Assembly: GCA_031423495.1 (NCBI GenBank)
Contig: JANPFP010000001.1
Coordinates: forward strand, 51,575 to 115,574
Length of the DNA: 64,000 nucleotides
Source: JACPYM01 sp031423495
GTDB taxonomy: Bacteria > Acidobacteriota > Blastocatellia > RBC074
Direction: 5' to 3'
Shown: piece by piece, positions 32,577-40,587 of the stretch
Layout: the number at the start of each line of letters is the position of its first letter
Numbering within the stretch: the stretch's first letter is position 1
Notes under the pieces: model-generated
What the model was told of the DNA's origin: nothing
Databases searched by the model: none
What the model saw: only the letters and a program-made list of their open reading frames with translations
Made by a program: the position numbers and the translations under genes

Positions 32577-32612
32577 CGAATGAACCTTACCACCTCTCTT
32601 TTCTCGGTTGTC

Positions 32613-32628
32613 TGCAAACACAATGCCC
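32613..32628 (-). promoter_or_regulatory. Sigma-54-type promoter for the AstE-like gene
   Basis: Minus strand GGGCATTGTGTTTGCA with GG-N10-GC and TTGC, 37 nt before the start. Confidence 0.58.
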
Positions 32629-32678
32629 AACTCATTTTGCGGACTTCTGCTCAATGAATTTGCCTTTCTGAATGCAAA

Positions 32679-32695
32679 TTGCGCGGAATCTCCCA
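32679..32695 (+). promoter_or_regulatory. Conserved 17-bp upstream element, copy 5
   Basis: TTGCGCGGAATCTCCCA, 9 nt upstream of the sigma-54-type site of the pentaheme gene. Confidence 0.45.
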
Positions 32696-32703
32696 ATAAA
32701 TGC

Positions 32704-32719
32704 TGGCATCTGATTTGCT
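32704..32719 (+). promoter_or_regulatory. Sigma-54-type promoter for the pentaheme cytochrome
   Basis: TGGCATCTGATTTGCT, the best match in the window (TGGCA...TTGCT, GG-N10-GC), 64 nt before the ATG at 32783. Confidence 0.75.
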
Positions 32720-32782
32720 AGCTTTCGCCATATATCCATTTGAAAAATTCGCTCACCTGTTGGGTAGCAAAGGAGAAACATC

Positions 32783-33592
32783 ATGTTCAAACGATTGATC
32801 GTATTAGTTGCATTGCTGCCGGGTATATTCATGCTCGCCTCCAACCAACTTGAAAAAGCGGCAGCTCAGGATGTATTGGCTGCCTTCAAAGGCAATAATT
32901 GTGTCACCTGTCACGTCAGGTTGACTGCGCCATACAAAGTAACTTCGCGCTATGCTGAATGGCACATCTCAACGCACATGGATAAAAAAATTGGCTGCGA
33001 GAAATGTCATGGCGGAGACGCTGCGGTAGCGGATGCAGCTAAAGCTCATGTCGGTGTTCAATCAGCGACAAATCCAGACAGCAAATTGCACGCAAAGAAT
33101 CTGGCGACGACCTGCAATGCCTGCCACAAAGAAATCACCAGCTCATTCGTCGAGAGCAAGCACTATCAAAATTTGACTGGCGCCGGACTTGGGCCGAGTT
33201 GCATTACCTGCCACGGGCATATGGCTTCTGAAGTGATTTATACGCCCGCCCAAACCGCCAAACTTTGCGCCAGTTGCCATGATTCAACGAACGCGCTGAT
33301 GCCCAAACGCCCTGAAATTCCCGGCAAAGCTGAGGTGACGATGCAAGCCATCCGTCGCGCCAATATGGTTACGCTTTGGGCTGAGAGATTGGTGAATGAA
33401 GCCAAGGAAAAAAAGATGGAGATCGCGGATGCTGAAAAAGAAATGAAGATCGTCCGCGCCATGATGGCCGAATCTGTGATCGCCTGGCACAGCTTCAACT
33501 TGGATGTTGTGCAAAGAAAAGCTGACGCTGCATTCGAAACCGGCACGAAGTTAAAAGACGAATTGCGCGCCAAGCTTTATCCGAACCGCTAA
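32783..33592 (+). CDS. Exported pentaheme c-type cytochrome, 269 aa
   Basis: A signal peptide (residues 1-29) and five CxxCH motifs at about 40 (CVTCH), 72 (CEKCH), 111 (CNACH), 140 (CITCH) and 162 (CASCH), so five covalent hemes in the first 170 residues. Several extra His (HISTH, SKHYQN, HGHM) can serve as distal ligands. The last 90 residues are a heme-free helical region (EAKEKKMEIADAEKEMKI), likely a coiled coil for docking. It is a paralog of the 42768 gene, with the same motif order and SKHYQNL block. It precedes the decaheme-porin genes and probably passes electrons to or from that conduit. AAAGGAG precedes the start; a terminator follows. Confidence 0.9.
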   Translation: MFKRLIVLVALLPGIFMLASNQLEKAAAQDVLAAFKGNNCVTCHVRLTAPYKVTSRYAEWHISTHMDKKIGCEKCHGGDAAVADAAKAHVGVQSATNPDSKLHAKNLATTCNACHKEITSSFVESKHYQNLTGAGLGPSCITCHGHMASEVIYTPAQTAKLCASCHDSTNALMPKRPEIPGKAEVTMQAIRRANMVTLWAERLVNEAKEKKMEIADAEKEMKIVRAMMAESVIAWHSFNLDVVQRKADAAFETGTKLKDELRAKLYPNR

Positions 33593-33654
33593 TGACTCAA
33601 TTAGCCTGCGGTTATTTGCGACCACTTCGCACTCTCTGCCACCTACAAACTAAG

Positions 33655-33689
33655 CACAGCCAAACCATTTGGCGCGTGGTTTGGCTGTG
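33655..33689 (+). terminator. Terminator after the pentaheme gene
   Basis: CACAGCCAAACCA / TGGTTTGGCTGTG, a perfect 13-bp stem with a 9-nt loop, followed by TTCAATTTT. Confidence 0.75.
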
Positions 33690-33736
33690 TTCAATTTTAG
33701 CCAACCAAAAGCCGATTCCTTACATTGAGAAATCGC

Positions 33737-33753
33737 TTGCGGAATAGTCCCCA
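33737..33753 (+). promoter_or_regulatory. Conserved 17-bp upstream element, copy 6
   Basis: TTGCGGAATAGTCCCCA, 19 nt upstream of the sigma-54-type site of the decaheme operon. Confidence 0.45.
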
Positions 33754-33771
33754 ACTTTGCCTTTTTCGCGG

Positions 33772-33787
33772 TGGTACGAGTGTTGCA
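33772..33787 (+). promoter_or_regulatory. Sigma-54-type promoter for the decaheme-porin operon
   Basis: TGGTACGAGTGTTGCA with GG-N10-GC and TTGC, 84 nt before the ATG at 33871. Confidence 0.68.
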
Positions 33788-33870
33788 CTCCCCGTAGTCG
33801 AACGACTCAATTGAGTCAAAATCCGCAGCAATTATCCTTTTGCTGTAACTCTTGGATGAGGTACTCATAA

Positions 33871-34917
33871 ATGAAAGCAATCAAACTCATCTGCGTTGTA
33901 TTTTTTGGACTGGGCGTATTACTGCTGGCACTTTCGCCACGCATTGCCCAGTTCTCGTTATTCAACCGTTCTGTCGTGACTGCTAAGGCTTTACCACCTG
34001 ACGACTTGAGCAAATACGTTGGCAGCGATTCGTGCGCAGAATGCCACGGAGCCGAGGTCGCCCGTTATGAACTGACGGCGCACAGCAAAACCAAACTCAT
34101 CAGTGACAAGGTGAATTTGCGCGGTTGCGAATCGTGCCACGGCGGCGCGCGCGATCACGTAGCCTTTTATCTGGACATTCAAAAAGCGAACGAAGCGGGC
34201 AAGGAAGCCGAGGCGGAAAAGTTAATGAACGATACCGTGAAAGCTGCGGCGGCCTCGCTATCTTCGTTCAAGAACATGCCTGCCGCGCAGGCCACGGCGA
34301 CTTGTTTGAAATGCCACGAAGGCACGCAAGGCCGCAGCGAAGAACGCTTCAATTACCGACGCGGCGAACACGCGCGACACGGCGTTTCGTGCAACGATTG
34401 TCACTCTTCGCACGAACCCAAACGCACTGAGTTTCTGTTAAAAGCGCCTGAGCCGGGCTTGTGTTACACCTGCCACGCCGAACAGAAAGCCTCGTTCGCC
34501 AAACCTTTCCATCACAAAGTGCCCGAAGGCGGCATGAACTGTTCTGATTGCCACAATCAGCACGGCGGATTCGCGGGCAAGTCGTTGCGCAATTCGGTCA
34601 ACGGCGATTCGGCTTGCGTGAAATGCCACGCCGATAAACAGGGGCCGTTCGTGTTTGAGCATGCACCGGTCAAAGTCGAAGGCTGTCAGGCTTGCCATAC
34701 GCCGCACGGCTCGACCAACCCGAAATTGCTGACGCGCAACGTCGTCAGGTTCCTGTGCCTTGAATGCCACTCGAATACACCTGAGTTGACGGGCGACGGA
34801 GCCGGGCTGGGTACGCAATCGCCGACGGGGCACGACCTGACACAACCGCGTTATCAAAATTGCACGGTCTGCCACATTGACATTCACGGCTCAAACAAAG
34901 AGCGGTTCTTCCGCTAA
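33871..34917 (+). CDS. Decaheme c-type cytochrome, DmsE/MtrA-like, 348 aa
   Basis: An N-terminal signal/anchor (residues 5-25) and exactly ten CxxCH motifs: CAECH, CESCH, CLKCH, CNDCH, CYTCH, CSDCH, CVKCH, CQACH, CLECH and CTVCH. The size and heme count match the DmsE/MtrA family, whose members thread through an outer-membrane porin and carry electrons across it. The next gene, 18 nt downstream, encodes such a porin. In Shewanella MtrA serves metal reduction and DmsE serves DMSO reduction; in Fe(II) oxidisers the same module runs inward, so direction cannot be told from sequence. The start codon has a weak ribosome site. Sigma-54-type promoter upstream. Confidence 0.94.
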   Translation: MKAIKLICVVFFGLGVLLLALSPRIAQFSLFNRSVVTAKALPPDDLSKYVGSDSCAECHGAEVARYELTAHSKTKLISDKVNLRGCESCHGGARDHVAFYLDIQKANEAGKEAEAEKLMNDTVKAAAASLSSFKNMPAAQATATCLKCHEGTQGRSEERFNYRRGEHARHGVSCNDCHSSHEPKRTEFLLKAPEPGLCYTCHAEQKASFAKPFHHKVPEGGMNCSDCHNQHGGFAGKSLRNSVNGDSACVKCHADKQGPFVFEHAPVKVEGCQACHTPHGSTNPKLLTRNVVRFLCLECHSNTPELTGDGAGLGTQSPTGHDLTQPRYQNCTVCHIDIHGSNKERFFR

Positions 34918-34935
34918 GAGGAAAGGAGGCTGACA

Positions 34936-37077
34936 ATGAATATTCAAAGTAAATCAATGCAACGGTGGCTCTCCTGCTTGTTCGTGGGAGCCTGCACAAC
35001 ACTTTGCTTCTCCGGTGGCGCATGGGCGCAATCCGTCGAGAAGGCTGAAACGAGCCAGCAAGCACGTGAGGCTGACAGCGAACTCGAACGCGCCAAAGCC
35101 ATCGTCAACAAACCCAAAGAGAACAAACCCGTAAAGACCGAAACAGGCCGTACGTGGGGCGTTTATTCGACGACCAGTTCGCTGGAAGTCGGCTATCGCT
35201 TCGTCAATGCGCGCGGCAGCGAAGCACGTTATCTGTCGGACGTGAATGTGCGCGATGGTTTGCGCGTGCTGGAATCCACTGTGGATATGCGCGCGCGACC
35301 GGGAACTGGTTTGCTCTTCGATCACATGCGCGCCGAAGTACACAACGCGGGCGGCGATCAAAGTCAGAGCTTTGCGTTGCGTATGGACAAAACCAAATGG
35401 TATCGCTTCGATAGCAACGTCAGGCGGTTTAATTATTATCGTTCGCCGGGGCCGAATTTCGCGTTGGGCTTTCGCGATTACGATTTGCGGCAACAGGTGT
35501 CTGATTACAGCTTGCGGTTGTTGCCGCAACGCGCCGTGCGCTTCAACGTGGGTTATGCCCGCAGCATGGCGAAAGGCCGTTATAACCCGACCTACAGCTT
35601 TCAACGCGACATCTTTCAGTTGTTCGGCGATACGCGCTGGGAAGCCAACGATTACCGGCTCGGAATGGACGCCACTTATCGCAAGTGGGATTTTAACGTA
35701 GAGCAACTTTATCGCACCTTCCGTAACGATCCCGACATCAACTCACGACCGGGCGGCGATTTGGGTTTCAACCCGACGGACGGCGGCAGACTTACGCTGC
35801 TTGATCGGGCGACGCCACAACGTTCGACGGCGGCGGTCATTCGCGGCAGTGTGCGCGGCAGTGTGGCGGAACGCGTGCATGTCGTGTTACGCGGCTTGCA
35901 CGATGAAGAGCGAATGCGCGCGGCTTATTACGAAATTGCCAGCGGCAGAAACAACAACAACGTTGCCATGCCGAGTTACGTGCTGACGCTGCCCGCTCCC
36001 GGCGCGAATGTCACTAGGCCGAACAGCCGCGTAGACGCCGCTGTCAGTTTCGACATCAATGATCATCTGACCTTGAGCAATACGTTTGGCTATACCGCGT
36101 TCAAGATTCTCGGCAACACCGACGTGACGGCGACGACCGTGTTGCAACCCGCGACGGGGCCGCCAACGACTACGACGACGCGGCAAGTGTTCACGAATTA
36201 CATCACCGACCTGACTTCCTATTCCAACACGCTGGCGTTGGACATCAGTTATGGCCGCAAGTTCAGCGCCAATTTAGGCTGGCGCGCCATGCAACGTGAT
36301 GTTTCGCTGGCGAATAACTTTCTCACGGCGACCAGTCCGATTTCGGCCACCAATCCGCAAATCGGGAGCGAAAGCGAATCTATCGGCACGCACGCTTTCA
36401 TCGGCGGTCTGCGGGTGCGTCCGACTGAGAACACCAGCTTTATGTTCGACATCGAACAGGGGCAGAACAACAACTCGTTCGTGCGTATCAATCCACTTGA
36501 TTACCTGCGCATCCGCGCGCGCGCGCAAGTGAAAGCGACTGATAAGTTAGGTTTCACAGGCACATTCACTTCGACGGATCGCACCAATCCTACGCCGCAG
36601 GTGAACAACGAATCTGACGCGCGTAGTTACACGGTGGCAGTGAATTGGGAACCCAAAGAGCGCGTGTGGCTTGATGCCGGATACGACTATCACGACCTGT
36701 TTGCGACGGGGAACATTCTTTACACGCTCAATGTCGGCGGCACGAACCAACGCATTTCGGGCCGGTCGCTTTATTACGCGCGCATCAATTCAGTTTATTT
36801 GAACACGCGGTTGGGGTTGAGCAAACGTCTTGATCTGATGATGTTCTATTACTACATCATGGATCGCGGCATTCCGTCGGTCAGTTTGGGGCCGAACGAC
36901 AACGCCAATGCGCTGCCACTCAGACGCCACAATCCTGAAGCCCGCCTCGCTTATCGCTTCACCAACCACGTGACCGGCAATCTGAGTTACCGACATTACA
37001 GCTACAACGAGCGCGATTTCTTCGTGCAGGATTATCGTGCAAACATCCTCACGAGCAGTCTGCGTTTCACTTTTTAA
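34936..37077 (+). CDS. MtrB/PioB-like outer-membrane beta-barrel porin, 713 aa
   Basis: A signal peptide (about residues 1-32, ending SGGAWAQ) and a long body of alternating beta strands with many Tyr/Arg residues, ending in the aromatic C-terminus LRFTF recognised by the outer-membrane assembly machinery. This matches the layout of decaheme-associated MtrB/PioB porins (about 700 residues). The N-terminal CxxC of proteobacterial MtrB is absent; the cysteines seen are in the signal peptide. A charged segment follows the signal (SELERAKAIVNKPKENK). It is the partner of the decaheme cytochrome encoded 18 nt upstream, forming an outer-membrane conduit. AAAGGAGG precedes the start. Confidence 0.88.
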   Translation: MNIQSKSMQRWLSCLFVGACTTLCFSGGAWAQSVEKAETSQQAREADSELERAKAIVNKPKENKPVKTETGRTWGVYSTTSSLEVGYRFVNARGSEARYLSDVNVRDGLRVLESTVDMRARPGTGLLFDHMRAEVHNAGGDQSQSFALRMDKTKWYRFDSNVRRFNYYRSPGPNFALGFRDYDLRQQVSDYSLRLLPQRAVRFNVGYARSMAKGRYNPTYSFQRDIFQLFGDTRWEANDYRLGMDATYRKWDFNVEQLYRTFRNDPDINSRPGGDLGFNPTDGGRLTLLDRATPQRSTAAVIRGSVRGSVAERVHVVLRGLHDEERMRAAYYEIASGRNNNNVAMPSYVLTLPAPGANVTRPNSRVDAAVSFDINDHLTLSNTFGYTAFKILGNTDVTATTVLQPATGPPTTTTTRQVFTNYITDLTSYSNTLALDISYGRKFSANLGWRAMQRDVSLANNFLTATSPISATNPQIGSESESIGTHAFIGGLRVRPTENTSFMFDIEQGQNNNSFVRINPLDYLRIRARAQVKATDKLGFTGTFTSTDRTNPTPQVNNESDARSYTVAVNWEPKERVWLDAGYDYHDLFATGNILYTLNVGGTNQRISGRSLYYARINSVYLNTRLGLSKRLDLMMFYYYIMDRGIPSVSLGPNDNANALPLRRHNPEARLAYRFTNHVTGNLSYRHYSYNERDFFVQDYRANILTSSLRFTF

Positions 37078-37089
37078 TAACCCAATTCG

Positions 37090-37116
37090 GTAGGGCAGGT
37101 TACTAACCTGCCCTAC
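37090..37116. repeat. Short palindrome GTAGGGCAGGTT type, copy 1
   Basis: GTAGGGCAGGTT, ACT, AACCTGCCCTAC: 12-bp perfect stem, 3-nt loop, between the porin and monoheme genes. A close relative lies at 43583-43619. Could act as an mRNA processing or attenuation hairpin. Confidence 0.7.
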
Positions 37117-37134
37117 AATTTCGGAGGAAAATCC

Positions 37135-37488
37135 ATGAATTCGACTGCCAAAAAAACTGTGGCCGCACTCTTAGCCACCGTAGCTTTGACACTCTCTTTT
37201 TATGCGTCCCTGTCGGCTCCTGAGGCTGAAGCTTTCCAGAGCGTCAAGAGTTTGTACGCCTCGAAATGTGCGGTTTGCCACGGTAACGACGGAAGCGCGA
37301 ACACAGCCAAAGGCAAGGAATTGAAAGTTCGTAACTTGAAATCTGAGGAATTCAAAAAAATGCCCGACGCCAAAGCTATGGAAGTTATGCTCAAGGGCAA
37401 GGGCAAGATGGAAGGCTATGAAAAAACTCTCGGCAAGGAGAAGTGCGAACAATTGCTCGCCTATTGCCGCGAGCTTTCAAACAAATAA
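37135..37488 (+). CDS. Monoheme class I cytochrome c, periplasmic, 117 aa
   Basis: A signal peptide (about residues 1-34, ending APEAEA) and a single CAVCHGNDG heme site near 49. Met in GKMEGYEKTLG near 97 is the likely sixth ligand. A C-terminal helix with CEQLLAYCREL contains two extra Cys that may form a disulfide. It fits a small soluble electron carrier that could shuttle between the inner-membrane NapC-like cytochrome encoded next and the decaheme-porin complex. The ribosome site CGGAGGA is strong. Confidence 0.9.
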   Translation: MNSTAKKTVAALLATVALTLSFYASLSAPEAEAFQSVKSLYASKCAVCHGNDGSANTAKGKELKVRNLKSEEFKKMPDAKAMEVMLKGKGKMEGYEKTLGKEKCEQLLAYCRELSNK

Positions 37489-37616
37489 GCTGTTACCTGC
37501 ATCGGAATAGATACGGGTTGGTGAGTTGTTGCGTTCCATCCTGGCAGTCGCGCAATTCGCCAGCCCTTTTATTATTTGCCGATTATTTCTGCCGATTATT
37601 TCTGGAGAACATTGCT

Positions 37617-38246
37617 ATGGGAGCTAATATAACCATTGTGATTGCCGTCATCCTGTTCAGCATCGCTCTGATTGCCTGGCTGATCTGGCGTCCGTCAATA
37701 ACCGCCACGCGCGGAGGCAAGATGCTGGCCTTCGTTACGTTGCTGGTGTTTCCACTGTTAGCCGGTGGCCTGGGCGTCAATGAACAACTGGCGCATTCCA
37801 AGACGACCAATTTCTGTCTGTCGTGCCACGTGATGGAAGATTACGGCAAGAGTTTGCACGTAGATGATCGCAGCCTCGTCCCCGCCATCCATTATCAGAA
37901 CAACCTCGTGCCGCGCGACAACGCCTGTTTTACCTGCCACACCGATTACACGATGTTCGGCGATATGAATGCGAAGTTGCGCGGCTTGAAACACGTATAC
38001 GCTTATTACATTGGCAAGCCGCAGCAGCCGATCAAGTTGTATACGCCTTACAACAACCGCGAATGTTTGCATTGCCATTTGGGCGCGCGCTCTTACCAGG
38101 AATCAGAAGCGCACACCAAAAAGCCGCAACGTCTTGAACAAATGCGGCTCAATCAACTGAGTTGCAGCACTACGGATTGCCATAACAACGTCCACAACAT
38201 CAAAACGCTGAAAGAGGCGTCCTTTTGGAAGGAGTCCGGCAAATGA
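37617..38246 (+). CDS. NapC/NirT-type tetraheme membrane cytochrome, 209 aa
   Basis: Probably oxidises or reduces the quinone pool. Two hydrophobic segments at about 5-25 and 37-55 precede the heme domain; typical NapC/NrfH/CymA proteins have one. Heme sites: CLSCH at 67, CFTCH at 104, CLHCH at 150 and CSTTDCH at 183. The last is a CX4CH motif, known from tetraheme cytochrome c3 but unusual for this family. CLSCHVMEDYGKSLH is characteristic of the quinol-oxidising first heme. Start 37617 follows TGGAGA; the long open frame upstream is not coding. The next small gene overlaps its stop. As last large gene of the 33871-38467 operon it provides the inner-membrane end of the electron pathway. Confidence 0.88.
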   Translation: MGANITIVIAVILFSIALIAWLIWRPSITATRGGKMLAFVTLLVFPLLAGGLGVNEQLAHSKTTNFCLSCHVMEDYGKSLHVDDRSLVPAIHYQNNLVPRDNACFTCHTDYTMFGDMNAKLRGLKHVYAYYIGKPQQPIKLYTPYNNRECLHCHLGARSYQESEAHTKKPQRLEQMRLNQLSCSTTDCHNNVHNIKTLKEASFWKESGK

Positions 38247-38467
38247 ATCACCCACTCACAAAAATCGAAAAACGGATTCGCCTTTCCGGCTTGCTGATTA
38301 TCGCAGGGCTGTTAGTGGAACTGATTACGTTGCGCTGGTCTCATCCAACTGCGTTTCTGTTCTTCCTGCTGCTGGGCGGTACACTGATGGCGGCAGGCAT
38401 TCTGATTTATCTTTTCTCTCTGGCTTCGATTGGCGCGACCGATGAGCGATCCGATCTTGCCAAATAG
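38243..38467 (+). CDS. Two-helix small membrane protein, 74 aa
   Basis: Predicted helices at about 14-32 (LSGLLIIAGLLVELITL) and 38-60 (FLFFLLLGGTLMAAGILIYL), with a basic N-terminus. Translation is coupled to the tetraheme cytochrome through a 4-nt overlap. It may be an assembly or stabilising subunit for that cytochrome. I know no characterised homolog. The GGAGTCCGG before the start is acceptable as a ribosome site. Confidence 0.7.
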   Translation: MNHPLTKIEKRIRLSGLLIIAGLLVELITLRWSHPTAFLFFLLLGGTLMAAGILIYLFSLASIGATDERSDLAK

Positions 38468-38512
38468 CGTTCCCCCCGCAGCCGATTAGGAATGAGGAAT
38501 GGCGGGCGGCGC

Positions 38513-39838
38513 TCAATCAATGTCGCGCGCCTCTGTTTGCGCTTGCGACAAATTGACGCCGCTCAATAACCACAACCCGCCGACAAACAACACCAACAGC
38601 GAAAGAATCGCCAGCCGGTATTGTCCGGTGAATTGATAGGCCAGCCCAAACAGCAAAGGCCCCAGCCAACTCGCGCCCTTGTCGGTGATTTCATAAAAAC
38701 TGAAATACTCGGCCTCGTGGCCGACGGGAATCATTTGCGCGAACAGCGAACGACTCAGTGCTTGACTGCCGCCCAACACCACCGCGATGACTGCGCCGAG
38801 CCAATAGAACTGTGCCGCCGTGTGTAAAAAGCCGTAAAGATAAAACAACGCGCCAATCCAAATCAGTAAGCTCAACATCACGGCGCGTTTGGCTCCCATC
38901 ACTTTGGCGAGCGCGTTGAAAAGCAAGCTGCCGCCAAAGGCTACGAATTGCACGAGCAAAATCACTTGCGTCAGCGTAGCGATTGAGAGCCGCAATTCTT
39001 CTTGTCCGAATTGCGAAGACAGCGTGATGACTGTTTGAATGCCGTCGTTGAATAACAAATAGGCGAGCAAAAATCGCAGCGTATGCGGCGCACGACGAAT
39101 CTTGCCGAACGTGGCGCGCAAGCGAGTGAATCCGGCGGACAGATAATTCGTTGCGCTTGGTTGGGTTGGCATCGAGGGACGATTGCGCAGGATAGCCACC
39201 GGAATCAATGTGAACACCGCCCACCACACGCCCGCCGAAGCGAGGCTTAATCGCACGGCGCGTTCGGTCGTCAGTCCCCAACGTTCGGCTTGCGTGACGA
39301 GCAATAGATTCAAGGCCAACAGCAATCCGCCGCCGAGATAACCGAGCGCCCAACCAATCGAAGATACGCGGTCGCGTTCGTCCGGCGCGGCGATTTCGGG
39401 CAAGAAGGCGTTGTAAAAAACGATGGATGGATGATAGGCAAACGTCGCCAACAGAAAGAGCGCGCCGCCTGCCAGATAATGCGTACCTTGCAACCAATAC
39501 ATCGCCATCGTCGCGCCTGATCCGACAAAAGCGCACACGCCGAGCAATTCGCGTTTGCGATTGGTCGTATCGGCCAACGCGCCTACGACGGGCAACACCA
39601 AAACTTGCACGGCAACCGAAAGCGCGATGAGGTAAGGAAAGTAAGCTCCCGCGCGAATGCTCAAGCCCAACGGATGCACGTAACCATTTTCATCTGCTGC
39701 GGCCTTCGTAATGACCGTCAGCCACGGGCCGTAAAACACCGTCACCACGCTGGTATAAAACGCCGAGTTCGCCCAGTCGTAAAAATACCAGCCGAACCGC
39801 GCGCGTTTCATAGCGACGGGCGAGACACAATCATCCAT
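38513..39838 (-). CDS. MFS transporter, UMF1/Atg22-like family, 441 aa
   Basis: Twelve predicted helices and the family opening FGWYFYDWANSAFYTSVVTVF (FYDWANSAF is the hallmark of the Atg22/UMF1 family, PF11700). ALADTTNRKRELL near 90 is the MFS loop 2-3 motif, and a matching loop follows helix 8. Yeast Atg22 exports amino acids from the vacuole; bacterial members are uncharacterised. Start 39838 follows GGAGGTAG. Its sigma-54-type promoter is back to back with that of the single-domain Usp gene, so it is probably part of the same regulon. Confidence 0.9.
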   Translation of the reverse strand: MDDCVSPVAMKRARFGWYFYDWANSAFYTSVVTVFYGPWLTVITKAAADENGYVHPLGLSIRAGAYFPYLIALSVAVQVLVLPVVGALADTTNRKRELLGVCAFVGSGATMAMYWLQGTHYLAGGALFLLATFAYHPSIVFYNAFLPEIAAPDERDRVSSIGWALGYLGGGLLLALNLLLVTQAERWGLTTERAVRLSLASAGVWWAVFTLIPVAILRNRPSMPTQPSATNYLSAGFTRLRATFGKIRRAPHTLRFLLAYLLFNDGIQTVITLSSQFGQEELRLSIATLTQVILLVQFVAFGGSLLFNALAKVMGAKRAVMLSLLIWIGALFYLYGFLHTAAQFYWLGAVIAVVLGGSQALSRSLFAQMIPVGHEAEYFSFYEITDKGASWLGPLLFGLAYQFTGQYRLAILSLLVLFVGGLWLLSGVNLSQAQTEARDID

Positions 39839-39861
39839 AAACTACCTCCGCCGCTTTCTTG

Positions 39862-39877
39862 AGCAATCGTCAAGCCG
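39862..39877 (-). promoter_or_regulatory. Sigma-54-type promoter for the MFS gene
   Basis: Minus strand CGGCTTGACGATTGCT with GG-N10-GC and TTGC, 23 nt before the start at 39838; the leader would be short. Confidence 0.55.
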
Positions 39878-39943
39878 TGAGTGTGGCTGCGTGATTTCGC
39901 GCAAGCCACGCTCATCGTTGCGCAATATGACACAGCTTTAGGC

Positions 39944-39959
39944 TGGCATCGCACTTGCA
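39944..39959 (+). promoter_or_regulatory. Sigma-54-type promoter for the single-domain Usp gene
   Basis: TGGCATCGCACTTGCA with GG-N10-GC and TTGC, 24 nt before the ATG at 39983. TTGCGCAATATG at 39919 upstream resembles half of the 17-bp element. Confidence 0.65.
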
Positions 39960-39982
39960 CTCCGCAGTGTCGGAGGTGAGTT

Positions 39983-40432
39983 ATGAAAATTCTTGTAGCA
40001 GTAGATGGTTCAGCAAGCAGTCAAGCCGCAGTGGCTTCGGTCGCGGCGCGTCCGTGGCCGACGGGCAGCGAAATCAAAATTCTGGCAGTCGCCGAGTTGC
40101 ACATTATTCCTACGCAGGAGTTTGGCATGTTGCCGCCGAGCTATTACGACAGCGCGGCGGATGCGGCGCATACGTTGGCGCAGGCTGCGGTCAAAGCGGC
40201 AACGGACGTAATCCAACATCGCACGACGACCGGTTTAACGGTGGCGACCGATATCAAGACGGGCTTCGCCAAATCGGTCATTCTCGATGAAGCCGAAAAG
40301 TGGGGCGCTGATTTGATCGTATTGGGTTCGCACGGATACAAAGGCTTGCAACGCTTTTTGCTCGGCTCGGTTTCGCAAGCGGTCGCCGCGCATGCGACGT
40401 GTTCGGTCGAAATCGTGCGGGTGAAAAAGTAA
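39983..40432 (+). CDS. Single-domain universal stress protein, 149 aa
   Basis: One UspA domain. The ATP-site Asp is in ILVAVDGSASSQAAV and the nucleotide loop GSHGYKGLQRFLLGS has the G-x2-G-x9-G-S pattern, so ATP binding is expected. It resembles the second halves of the tandem Usp proteins (WPTGSEIKIL, CSVEIVR), which suggests that the tandem forms arose from such a gene or that this one is a split half. CGGAGGTGAG precedes the start. It diverges from the MFS gene and is followed by an inverted repeat and a flavoprotein gene. Confidence 0.92.
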   Translation: MKILVAVDGSASSQAAVASVAARPWPTGSEIKILAVAELHIIPTQEFGMLPPSYYDSAADAAHTLAQAAVKAATDVIQHRTTTGLTVATDIKTGFAKSVILDEAEKWGADLIVLGSHGYKGLQRFLLGSVSQAVAAHATCSVEIVRVKK

Positions 40433-40444
40433 CAACTATAGAGC

Positions 40445-40570
40445 GCAGACAAATTAGACAGGATTGACAGGATTTTCAGGATTCACAGGATAAGGAAAAC
40501 GCTGAAAAGTCCATGTCTATTGCAGAATCCTGTCTATCCTGAAAATCCTGTCTATCCTGCCTAATTCTGC
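40445..40570. repeat. Long inverted repeat made of CCTGTC/ATCCTG units
   Basis: Left arm 40445-40491 and right arm 40526-40570 are imperfect reverse complements over about 45 nt, separated by 34 nt. Each arm is built from short units such as ACAGGATTTTCAGGAT. It would fold into a large hairpin between the Usp and flavoprotein genes. It has no direct repeats with regular spacers, so it is not a CRISPR. Confidence 0.75.
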
Positions 40571-40587
40571 TTGAGAGCGAAAACGTT

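Noticed and set aside
40445..40570. CRISPR array
   Set aside because: Units are short, irregular and in inverted orientation, with no equal spacers and no cas genes nearby.
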